From positions 1 to 6,367 of the forward strand of contig JASHSE010000523.1 in the NCBI GenBank assembly GCA_030036975.1: a stretch of 6,367 nt of DNA. Direction: 5' to 3'. Made by a program: the position numbers and the translations under genes. A model generated the notes under the pieces. The model saw only the letters and a list, made by a program, of their open reading frames with translations, ran no database searches and was not told the DNA's origin. The DNA is from Xanthobacteraceae bacterium (GTDB taxonomy: Bacteria; Pseudomonadota; Alphaproteobacteria; Rhizobiales; Xanthobacteraceae). Below, piece after piece: positions 1-6,064 of this stretch (the stretch's first letter is position 1; every line of letters starts with the position of its first letter).

Positions 1-2
1 TC

Positions 3-1982
3 GGCGACACCGACACCAGCGTCAACCAGGGCGGCGCGTCCGGCTCGACCGGCGTGCAGAACGGCGGCAAGCAGATGCGCGCCGCCGCAGCCGAAGCGCG
101 CCGCGTGCTGCTCGGCATGGCGGCAGAAAAGCTCGGCGTGCCGGCCGATCAGCTCACCGTCAAGGACGGCGTGGTCAGCGCCGCCAACGATGCAAACAAG
201 AAGGTGAGCTACAGCGCATTGATCGGCGGCCAGTTCTTCAACGTCCATCTCGACTGGAACGGCCAGATCGGCAACCCGCTCTATGCGCCCGGCAAGGCCA
301 AGCCAAAGGACCCGAAGACCTACACGATCGTTGGCCAACCGATCCCGCGTGACGACATCGCGCCGAAGGTTTTTGCGCAAACCGACTTCTGCACCGACAT
401 CAAAGTGCCGGGCATGGTGCACGGTCGCGTCATCCGGCCCGCCGTCGCCGGCGCCGTGCCGGTGCAGGTCGACGAATCCTCGATCAAAGCCATTCCGACC
501 GCGCGCGTGGTTTGGGACAACGGTTTTCTTGGCGTCGTTGCGGAAAAAGAATGGGGCGCCATCAAGGCCGCGAAAGAACTGAAGGTCGAATGGTCGAAGC
601 CGATGCCGCCGTTCCCGAACCAGGCGGCATTGTACGATCACATCCGCCAGGCGCCGGTCCGCAAGCACGCGCTCGAAGGCAGGCAGGCCGGCAACGTCGA
701 CGACGCGTTCAAGAACGCGGCGCGCCTGATCGAGGCCGAGTACGAATGGCCGTTCCAGTCGCATTCGTCGATGGGACCGGCCTGCGCGCTGGTCGAGGTC
801 AAGGACGGCCGCGCCACCTGCTGGAGCGGCACCCAGAAGGCGCATTACGTGCGCGCCGGCGTTGCCGCCATGTTGGGCATGCCGGAAGACAAGGTGCGTG
901 TCATCTGGACCACCGGGCCGGGTTCTTATGGCCGCAACGACGCCGACGACGCCGCCGCGGACGCCGCGGTGCTGGCGAAAGCGGTCGGCCGGCCGGTGCG
1001 GCTGCAATACATGCGCGACCAGGGCACCGGCTGGGATCCGAAGGCGCCCGCCTCGATCCATCGCGCGCGTGCCGCACTCGATGCGTCGGGTAACGTTGTC
1101 GCCTACGATTTTCTCAGCAAGGGGTTTTCGCGCCTCGACGTCAACACCAATGGCAGCAACCCGCGGGACACGCTCGCCGGGCAAAATCTCGGCGTGGCGC
1201 TCAAATCCGGCGACGGGTTCGGCGTGCCGGGCGAATCCTACGGCTTCGCCAACAAGCGCGCCGCCTGGGAAACGATCGCGCCGCTGCTCGACCGCTCGTC
1301 GCCGCTGCGCAGCGCGCACATGCGCGACCCGGTCGGCCCGCAGATCTGCTTTGCCAGCGAGTCGTTCATGGACGAGCTCGCTGCGGCGCTCAATCTCGAC
1401 CCGGTCGCATTCCGGCTGCGCTACGTGCGCGACCCGCGCGACCTCGCCGTGATCAAGGCGGCAGCGCAAAAAGCCGGTTGGCAGACGCGAGTCTCGCCGC
1501 GCCGCGATCAGCGCGGCAACAAGGTAAGCGGCCGCGGCATCGCCTATGCGCAGCGCGGTCCGACCCGCGTCGCGGTGATCGCCGAGGTCGACGTCGACCG
1601 CGGCTCCGGCAGAATCCGGGCGCGCAAGTTCACCGTCGCCCACGATTGCGGCCAGATCATCAATCCCGACGGGCTGCATCACGCCATCGAGAACAACGTG
1701 GTGCAGGCGACGAGCCGCACGTTGTGGGAGGAGGTCAAGTTCGACGCCAACAACGTCACCAGCGTCGATTGGCGCACCTATCCGATCCTCGACGTCACCG
1801 AGGCGCCCGAAGCGGTCGACATCGTGATGATCAATCATCCGGAGATCGCGCCGTCGGGCGCCGGCGAGGCATCGAGCCGGCCGGTGCCGGCGGCCATCGC
1901 CAACGCGGTGTTCGATGCCACCGGCGTACGCATCCGCCGCGCCCCGTTCGCGCCCGGCTATGTCAAATCGGCGCTGTCGTAA
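3..1982 (+). CDS. Xanthine dehydrogenase family molybdopterin-binding subunit (isoquinoline 1-oxidoreductase beta-like), 5'-partial
   Basis: This is the large molybdenum-cofactor subunit of a hydroxylase of the IorB/CoxL kind. Such subunits hydroxylate N-heterocycles or aldehydes with water and pass electrons to a small 2Fe-2S subunit; the substrate cannot be read from sequence. The frame is open from the first full codon (position 3) to TAA at 1980-1982, giving 659 residues. It begins inside a conserved stretch (GDTDTSVNQGGASGSTG, then NGGKQ), so the real start lies upstream; I estimate about 90-100 residues are missing. A GTG at 54 is internal. Counting from position 3, an a/b-hammerhead-like segment spans about 108-197. 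GSYGRNDADD follows at about 307, CGQIINPDG at about 549, and GAGEASSRP near the end, where Glu622 (codon 1866-1868) matches the family's catalytic glutamate. No C-terminal cytochrome domain is present. The 2Fe-2S partner gene is probably upstream, outside the window. The family is sure; the subfamily is likely. Confidence 0.93.
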   Translation, partial: GDTDTSVNQGGASGSTGVQNGGKQMRAAAAEARRVLLGMAAEKLGVPADQLTVKDGVVSAANDANKKVSYSALIGGQFFNVHLDWNGQIGNPLYAPGKAKPKDPKTYTIVGQPIPRDDIAPKVFAQTDFCTDIKVPGMVHGRVIRPAVAGAVPVQVDESSIKAIPTARVVWDNGFLGVVAEKEWGAIKAAKELKVEWSKPMPPFPNQAALYDHIRQAPVRKHALEGRQAGNVDDAFKNAARLIEAEYEWPFQSHSSMGPACALVEVKDGRATCWSGTQKAHYVRAGVAAMLGMPEDKVRVIWTTGPGSYGRNDADDAAADAAVLAKAVGRPVRLQYMRDQGTGWDPKAPASIHRARAALDASGNVVAYDFLSKGFSRLDVNTNGSNPRDTLAGQNLGVALKSGDGFGVPGESYGFANKRAAWETIAPLLDRSSPLRSAHMRDPVGPQICFASESFMDELAAALNLDPVAFRLRYVRDPRDLAVIKAAAQKAGWQTRVSPRRDQRGNKVSGRGIAYAQRGPTRVAVIAEVDVDRGSGRIRARKFTVAHDCGQIINPDGLHHAIENNVVQATSRTLWEEVKFDANNVTSVDWRTYPILDVTEAPEAVDIVMINHPEIAPSGAGEASSRPVPAAIANAVFDATGVRIRRAPFAPGYVKSALS

Positions 1983-1990
1983 CCGGAGCG

Positions 1991-2010
1991 TGTAGGATGG
2001 GCAAAGCGCA
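1991..2010. repeat. Possible fragment of a dispersed repeat just after the molybdopterin subunit gene
   Basis: The phrase TAGGATGGGCAAAGCGCA lies about ten bases after the stop codon. It resembles one half of a hairpin repeat I recall as common in Bradyrhizobium-type genomes, where a matching TGCCCACC half normally follows. No matching half is visible here, so this would be a remnant. The identification is from memory and weak. The rest of 1983-2134, between two convergent stop codons, shows only weak stems and no clear intrinsic terminator. Confidence 0.25.
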
Positions 2011-2134
2011 CGCCAATTCGTCCGCACCGCGTGGTCGCGCTCATCACCTCCAGTTGTTCGAGGCTGATATGGCCGGCATTAATTAGGCGCGTCGTGGGGA
2101 CGAGCGGAGGCTGAACGATCAGCAAAGCGCGCCG

Positions 2135-2620
2135 CTACTTGCTTCCCGCCGCCATGGCCTGGTTGCTGCGCGAGGTACCCTCGCCAAGGGTCTTGGTGAA
2201 GTATTCGCTGTCGTCGCCCAATGTGACCCGCGGCTGGCACTCCGGCATGCAGCTATAGGTTTCGCGCGTCACGCCGCGATAGACGACGACGATCGGATCG
2301 CTCGGGCCCTCGACCAATACAGTGTGCTCGGTCAGCACCGCGCCGTCCTTGTCGAGCACAATGACGTTGGTGGCGCCGTAGCCTTTGGCGGTGATCACCG
2401 CGAGCCCGCCGGGCTGAATTGAGAGGTCGGCGATCAGAGGGTTGCCGATCACCACGGTCGCGGCGCGCTCGGGAAGCTTCACCAGCCGCGCGCTGTCGAG
2501 CTTTACGTCGATGACGTCGCCGGCCCGTGCCGGAAGGCTGAAGCACACCAGACAAAGCGCAGCCGCAAGCCAGATGACGCGGCCCGCACCGGGCCGGCTT
2601 CGCACGCACACATGGGACAT
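2135..2620 (-). CDS. Small exported protein with pilus/secretin N-terminal domain (CpaC N-terminus-like)
   Basis: This 161-residue protein is probably periplasmic. Residues about 14-33 form a signal peptide (VIWLAAALCLVCFSLPARA) with likely cleavage after Ala33. Residues about 35-105 match the pilus formation N-terminal domain found at the front of CpaC/RcpA secretins: the pattern VKLPERAATVVIGNPLIADL, then GYGATNVIVLDKDG, then a final beta strand. Full secretins are about 450-500 residues; here the pore-forming part is absent, so the domain stands alone. A CxxxC pair (Cys124, Cys128) after it could form a disulfide. I chose ATG at 2618-2620 because GGAGAG lies just upstream and the signal peptide follows at once. 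The frame stays open to an ATG at 2944, but that extension crosses a palindromic repeat and gives repeat-like translation. A role in Tad/Flp pilus assembly is inferred from the domain and from the pseudopilin genes at 4080-5518. This gene is on the opposite strand from them. Confidence 0.85.
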   Translation of the reverse strand: MSHVCVRSRPGAGRVIWLAAALCLVCFSLPARAGDVIDVKLDSARLVKLPERAATVVIGNPLIADLSIQPGGLAVITAKGYGATNVIVLDKDGAVLTEHTVLVEGPSDPIVVVYRGVTRETYSCMPECQPRVTLGDDSEYFTKTLGEGTSRSNQAMAAGSK

Positions 2621-2689
2621 CGGACTCTCCGATACGCGACGCGGATACCACCACCGAAACCGCTTGTCCGCCGACTTGGCTAAAGCGTT

Positions 2690-2923
2690 GATGATTTTAG
2701 GTCGCTGTGGCAGCACTCGCGCGGCGCACTCCCTCTCCCCGAAGGGGAGAGGGTCGGGGTGAGGGGGTTCGGAAGTTTCAGAAAAAGACTGCACCTCCCG
2801 AACCCCCTCACCCGCCCCCACTCTACCCTCCCCCGCGCGCGGGGGAGGGTAGAGTGGGGACGACCTCTCCCCGGAGGGGAGAGGTGAAAAAGTACCGCGG
2901 CCTGCTGTCGACCTAAAATCATC
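2690..2923. repeat. Compound palindromic element A, MITE-like, with 15-bp terminal inverted repeats
   Basis: The ends are a perfect 15-bp inverted pair: GATGATTTTAGGTCG at 2690-2704 and its reverse complement at 2909-2923. Inside are four stems in order: 2731-2740 with 2744-2753 (10 bp, 3-base loop); 2757-2772 with 2798-2813 (16 bp, 25-base loop); a 44-bp palindrome at 2816-2859; and 2864-2872 with 2876-2884 (9 bp). The CTCTCCCC/GGGGAGAG stems look like a dispersed intergenic repeat of Hyphomicrobiales. The element sits between the desaturase stop (3016, minus strand) and the pilus-domain gene start (2620, minus strand), so it may separate their transcripts. No transposase and no clear target-site duplication are visible. 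Confidence 0.8.
2816..2859. repeat. 44-bp perfect palindrome inside element A
   Basis: Arms 2816-2834 and 2841-2859 (19 bp each) are exact reverse complements around the centre GCGCGC (2835-2840), which is itself palindromic, so the whole 44 bp is a perfect palindrome. It would form a very stable hairpin in RNA, or a cruciform in DNA. No run of T follows on either strand, so it is not a classical intrinsic terminator. Confidence 0.9.
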
Positions 2924-3015
2924 CCGTTCTCTAATTGACGGCAAATTGGTGAATGAAACGCAAATCCGCGCTCGCCGCGGCGGCGTTCACGATCGCTTAA
3001 CCACGCGAATAACCA

Positions 3016-3843
3016 TCAGCGCGTGAACGGATGCACGAGCTGGGCGCCGAAGCTCTGCGGAAAGCCCCGGTCGGCGACGCCGTAACGGTCAGGCAGCTCG
3101 CCCGCCGGCATGTAGAAGGTGCCGAACAGCACGTCGAGGATCGGGAAGGTCGCGGCGAAGTTTTTCTCGCCGCCGCGCTCGGCCGCGGTGTGATGCCAAC
3201 GGTGAAACACCGGGCTGGCGATGACGTATTTGAACGGGCCCAGCGTCCAGTCCAGATTGGCATGCACGAACGCGGAATGCGCGATGGTCAGCGGCCCGAG
3301 CACCACGAACACGTTGGGCGAAATGCCGGCGAACAGCATGACCACGTCGGCGAGCACGCTGCCGAGGAACAGGTTCACGGGGTGAAAACGCGCCGCCGAG
3401 ATCCACTCCAATTGCTCGGAGGAATGGTGCACGGCGTGATACTTCCAGAACCGCTTGCCGTGAAACCCGCGGTGCGTCCAGTAGAGGATGATGTCCTCGC
3501 CGATGAGAAAGACGATGCCCTGCACGGCGAGCGGCAGCGCGGCGAGCGGGCCATGGCCGTTCTCGTAAAACGCGATCAGGCCGTCAGCCGTGGTGATGCC
3601 GAAAACGAGCGCCGCCGCGACGATCAACAGCCCGATGCGCAGGAGGCGGGTGATGACCGGAATGAACAGCCAGTAGCACAGGTCGGTGACGAGATCGCGC
3701 TTGTGCCACCACGGCTTGCCCGGATTGCAGGCCCAGAACCACGTCAGCACGGTGAAAACGGCTGCCAGGCCGATCGAGATCGGCACATTCTTGACGAACG
3801 TTTCGCCGATCACACCGATAAGACCGCCCAGTTCCTGCATCAT
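3016..3843 (-). CDS. Sterol desaturase / fatty acid hydroxylase family membrane protein
   Basis: This 275-residue inner-membrane protein belongs to the di-iron fatty acid hydroxylase superfamily, which inserts oxygen or a double bond into lipids such as fatty acids, sterols or carotenoids; the substrate is not evident here. The histidine clusters are complete: HRGFH at 124-128 (HX3H), HAVHH at 136-140 (HX2HH) and HRWHH at 214-218 (HX2HH), with extra histidines at 154, 189 and 194. The family's C-terminal NFAATFPILDVLFGTFYMP pattern follows at about 228-246. Hydrophobic segments lie at roughly 20-38, 54-66, 69-88, 102-121 and 158-190. The length is normal for the family. Two ATG codons are adjacent (3841-3843 and 3838-3840); GGCGGGG immediately precedes them, which suits the second slightly better. 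It is transcribed toward the pilus-domain gene, but about 395 bp and repeat element A separate the two, so an operon is unlikely. It diverges from the pseudopilin genes. Confidence 0.92.
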   Translation of the reverse strand: MMQELGGLIGVIGETFVKNVPISIGLAAVFTVLTWFWACNPGKPWWHKRDLVTDLCYWLFIPVITRLLRIGLLIVAAALVFGITTADGLIAFYENGHGPLAALPLAVQGIVFLIGEDIILYWTHRGFHGKRFWKYHAVHHSSEQLEWISAARFHPVNLFLGSVLADVVMLFAGISPNVFVVLGPLTIAHSAFVHANLDWTLGPFKYVIASPVFHRWHHTAAERGGEKNFAATFPILDVLFGTFYMPAGELPDRYGVADRGFPQSFGAQLVHPFTR

Positions 3844-4079
3844 CCCCGCCGACTTTCAGCTACCGCGCGCTGGACCGCAACGCGCCGGCACAAGGCCCAG
3901 GATGCGGCGGCGCCGAGCGCAATGCCGGTTTGATATCGGACAACGCCATTAATGGGCGATGAATGCGGCGCCGCAAACACGAGGGTCGGCGCAAATGAGA
4001 TAGCGGGGTAAACGATGGTTTAATCGCGCGAACGGCGTTTCCGAACTATTGCAAAAGGATAATTTAAAATTTCAAGAGC
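3844..4079. promoter_or_regulatory. Divergent intergenic region between desaturase and pseudopilin genes
   Basis: Promoters for both the minus-strand desaturase gene and the plus-strand pseudopilin pair should lie here, because the two genes diverge. A perfect 10-bp palindrome, CCATTAATGG, occurs at 3946-3955 and could be an operator. The part nearest the pseudopilin gene (about 4044-4076) is distinctly A+T-rich compared with its surroundings. I could not identify a convincing -35/-10 pair on either strand. Confidence 0.35.
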
Positions 4080-4739
4080 ATGTTAGGCCGCATTGTGCAG
4101 CGGTTCGCTTATGCTGCTGGCGGATGCGCTCAAGAGCGGGCGGCAGGCATGTTTCGAAATTCCGTAAAATACTTTCGGAGTTTCGCGGGCGAGATTTCGC
4201 GTTTCGCCGGCGCGCGACGGGCTGCGACCGCCGTCGAATTCGCCCTGATCGCCGCGCCGTTCCTGGCGACGCTGATCGCCATTCTGGAAGTGACCATCTT
4301 TTTGTTCGCCCAGCAGGTCCTGCAAAACGCAGCCACCGAAGCGGGCCGGCTGTTCATGACCGGCCAGGCGCAGAACAGCTTTACGGCGAATAACGAGACC
4401 ACGACCCAGCAGCAGGTGACGCAATTGCAAAACGACATCTGCCCGATGGTCAGCGCGCTGTTCAATTGTCAGTCGTTGATGGTCAATGTGCAGAGCTACG
4501 CGAATTTCAGCAGCGCCAATGCGTCCGAGCCGGCATTGACCTTCAACGGCCCGAACGGCACGGGCGGGGTCTCCAACACGTGGTCGTTTGTGCCCGGCAC
4601 GCCCGGCCAGGTCATGGTGGTGCAGCTGATCTATCAGTGGCCGATCGTCAGCGGGCCGCTGGGCTACGTGCTGTCGAGCCTCGGCAACGGCAGTACCGAG
4701 ATGATGGGCGTCTCCGCCTTTCGCGTGGAGCCCTACTGA
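4080..4739 (+). CDS. TadE/TadG-family pseudopilin-like pilus assembly protein (first of pair)
   Basis: TadE-type proteins are minor pseudopilins of the tight-adherence (Tad/Flp) pilus, anchored in the inner membrane by an N-terminal helix. From ATG 4080 the protein has 219 residues. The TadE signature RRAATAVEFALIAAPFLATL begins at residue 46, with Glu53 as the conserved acidic residue and a membrane helix at about 54-76. A periplasmic C-terminal part follows, with Cys121 and Cys130. In related proteins Gly sits just before the AxAVEF stretch as the processing site; here that residue is Ala (GCT). The start is uncertain. ATG at 4149 (MFRNSVKYFRS, 196 residues) puts the membrane helix at a more usual distance from the N-terminus, and the 23 residues before it look uninformative. 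Ribosome-binding sites are weak for both. The stop codon overlaps the next start (TGATG), so the two genes are translationally coupled. Confidence 0.85.
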   Translation: MLGRIVQRFAYAAGGCAQERAAGMFRNSVKYFRSFAGEISRFAGARRAATAVEFALIAAPFLATLIAILEVTIFLFAQQVLQNAATEAGRLFMTGQAQNSFTANNETTTQQQVTQLQNDICPMVSALFNCQSLMVNVQSYANFSSANASEPALTFNGPNGTGGVSNTWSFVPGTPGQVMVVQLIYQWPIVSGPLGYVLSSLGNGSTEMMGVSAFRVEPY

Positions 4740-5518
4740 TGACCGCCGCAGCCGCCAAGCTCTATCGGCGGTTTGCAGCATCGACGCGCGGCGTCGCGGC
4801 GATCGAGTTCGCCATGATCCTGCCGGTGCTGGTCGTCCTGTTCCTGGGCTCGATCGACGCCGGCAGGGCGATCGCCGTCTACATGAAAGTGCGCACCGCG
4901 ACCTACACGCTCGACGCCATCACCAATCAGTATACGACGATCCAGGCGAGCGACATGACGTCGATCGTCGGAGCGACCGCCGTGGTGCTTTCGCCGTATT
5001 CGAGTTCGTCGGCTGCGGTGACGATCTCGCAAATTTCGGTCAACAGCGCGACGAATGCGACCGTGAGCTGGAGCTATTCGCTCAACGGCACCGCGCTGTC
5101 ACCGGGCACGAGTGTCAACGTTCCGGGCAGCTTTGCCACCTGCAATTCGTATCCCTGCTTTCTGATTTACGCCCAGGTGAGCTACACCTATACGCCGCTG
5201 TTCGGTTACGTTTTTCCGGCGTCGATCCCGCTGAGCGACAGCCTTTACGTGACCCCGCGAAGCAGCTCGTGCGTGCTGTATCCGCCGCAAAGCGTCACCA
5301 CCTGTCCGACCAGTAGCTCGTCAGGTTCGGGCTCAGGTTCAAGCTCCGGGTCTGGGTCCGGGTCTGGTTCAGGTTCGGGCTCTGGCTCTGGCTCAGGTTC
5401 GGGCTCTGGCTCGGGTTCGGGCTCCGGGTCTGGTTCAGGCTCCGGCTCGGGTTCAGGTTCGGGCTCAGGCTCAGGCAGCGGCCACGGCGGCAGCGGCCAC
5501 GGCGGCGGCGGGCACTAA
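4739..5518 (+). CDS. TadE/TadF-like pseudopilin with long Ser-Gly repeat tail and Gly/His tip
   Basis: This is the second pseudopilin-like protein, 259 residues. The start is ATG 4739-4741, sharing one base with the preceding stop (TGATG), with GGAG at 4727-4730 eight bases upstream. Near the N-terminus TRGVAAIEFAMILPVLVVLF carries the canonical class III prepilin-like site: cleavage would follow Gly18, with Glu23 at +5 and a membrane helix at about 24-42. The periplasmic part (about 45-190) is rich in Ser/Thr and has Cys at 135, 140, 178 and 189. Residues 192-247 are almost pure Ser-Gly repeat, and the protein ends GHGGSGHGGGGH. The tail lengthens a protein that otherwise has ordinary TadE/F size. 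A role in Tad pilus biogenesis beside its upstream partner is inferred from family and coupling. The tail's function is unknown; a flexible spacer, a glycosylation target or a metal-binding tip are possibilities. Confidence 0.87.
   Translation: MTAAAAKLYRRFAASTRGVAAIEFAMILPVLVVLFLGSIDAGRAIAVYMKVRTATYTLDAITNQYTTIQASDMTSIVGATAVVLSPYSSSSAAVTISQISVNSATNATVSWSYSLNGTALSPGTSVNVPGSFATCNSYPCFLIYAQVSYTYTPLFGYVFPASIPLSDSLYVTPRSSSCVLYPPQSVTTCPTSSSSGSGSGSSSGSGSGSGSGSGSGSGSGSGSGSGSGSGSGSGSGSGSGSGSGSGSGHGGSGHGGGGH
5312..5479 (+). repeat. Ser-Gly hexanucleotide-type repeat tract within the second pseudopilin gene
   Basis: There are 56 codons, alternating Ser and Gly apart from short Ser runs at the start. 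The base unit is GGN TCN, degenerate at third positions: all four TCN codons and GGT, GGC and GGG are used, and GGA is absent. Longer direct repeats show past duplication: a 19-bp copy at 5370-5388 and 5394-5412 (offset 24 bp), and a 17-bp copy at 5357-5373 and 5423-5439 (offset 66 bp). Both offsets are multiples of six, so length changes would keep the frame. Confidence 0.92.
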
Positions 5519-5959
5519 CTGGTGGTCGTGAATAGTCTTCAGGTGGGGCTTCTGACATCCGGCTACGGCTGCCGTCATCCATTTGGCCTTTTGCCGCAAT
5601 AACGGACGGTGACGCCGCGAGCGGGACTCGTGTGGTGTTCACGCCGCTGACCGCTTTGTTTCTGTCAGCACCCGCGTTTGTCAGCGGGCCGGGCCAACCG
5701 GCTAAACATCCGAGCCAATCGCCGTTACGGTGTCTGACGTCAAACTGCCGCCGATTGCGCGGGTGTTTGGATCGAAACTGCGCCTGCTTCAGCCTGCTGT
5801 CGTCGCTTCCGGTCGCGCTGAGCGCGCTTCATGTCGCGCTACGCGATTCTCGTGCACGTTTCTTTCGCGCCGAGTTTGCCGTGCTCGGGTCGGCTCAATC
5901 TCGCGGCAACGTGTTCCAGAGTAGGTCTCGCTCATGTGGCGCTACTTCCTCGCCATGCG
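5519..5959. other. Intergenic stretch without a recognisable gene
   Basis: Neither strand shows a reading frame with a plausible start, ribosome-binding site and protein-like composition. A plus-strand frame at 5632-6048 runs into the 5960-6018 hairpin repeat and ends in repeat-derived translation (WVAGSSPAMT), which argues against a real gene. A small structured patch at 5644-5687 has CCGCTGAC able to pair with GTCAGCGG (5680-5687) or, in part, with GTCAGC (5664-5669). No tRNA, SRP RNA, RNase P RNA or tmRNA signature was recognised. Confidence 0.5.
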
Positions 5960-6018
5960 CGGGCTTGACCCGGCATCCATGCGGCCCCAATGCAGCATGG
6001 GTTGCCGGGTCAAGCCCG
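5960..6018. repeat. Hairpin repeat with CGGGCTTGACCCGGCA arms
   Basis: CGGGCTTGACCCGGCA at 5960-5975 is exactly complementary to 6003-6018 (16 bp). After a one-base imbalance the stem continues with CCATGC (5977-5982) against GCATGG (5995-6000), leaving the loop 5983-5994. Hairpins of this type are, from memory, a common dispersed intergenic repeat in Bradyrhizobium/Rhodopseudomonas-type genomes. It lies downstream of the pseudopilin genes and about 50 bp before element B. Confidence 0.8.
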
Positions 6019-6064
6019 GCAATGACGAACCGAGGCGTCGCGATTTGATCGAAGCGCAATGTGC

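Noticed and set aside
512..2086. Plus-strand open frames overlapping the molybdopterin subunit (512-1093, 862-1452, 1478-2086)
   Set aside because: They are Arg/Ala/Pro-rich shadow frames inside a gene with clear family motifs.
2235..2251. A sigma-54-like TGGCAC...TGCA pattern
   Set aside because: It lies inside the coding region of the pilus-domain gene, is not in front of any gene, and the match is imperfect.
2731..2884. CRISPR array or intrinsic terminator at the clustered hairpins
   Set aside because: There are no regularly spaced direct repeats with unique spacers, and no T-run follows the stems on either strand.
2707..2916. Small plus- and minus-strand frames across element A
   Set aside because: They consist of translated palindromic repeat sequence, typical of spurious predictions.
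3031..3933. A 300-residue open frame on the plus strand opposite the desaturase gene
   Set aside because: It is antisense to a well-supported di-iron membrane protein; its composition is charged and repetitive, as expected of a GC-rich shadow frame, and it has no recognisable motif.
4466..4738. N-terminal extension of the second pseudopilin back to an ATG at 4466
   Set aside because: The extension overlaps the first pseudopilin in another frame and is Arg/Gln-rich. ATG 4739 has a good ribosome-binding site and the coupled TGATG arrangement.
4083..4781. A 232-residue minus-strand frame opposite the first pseudopilin
   Set aside because: It is a shadow of the TadE-like gene, rich in His/Arg, with no motif or export signal.
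5632..6048. A 138-residue plus-strand frame after the pseudopilins
   Set aside because: It has no good ribosome-binding site and no family resemblance, and its C-terminus is translation of the hairpin repeat at 5960-6018.
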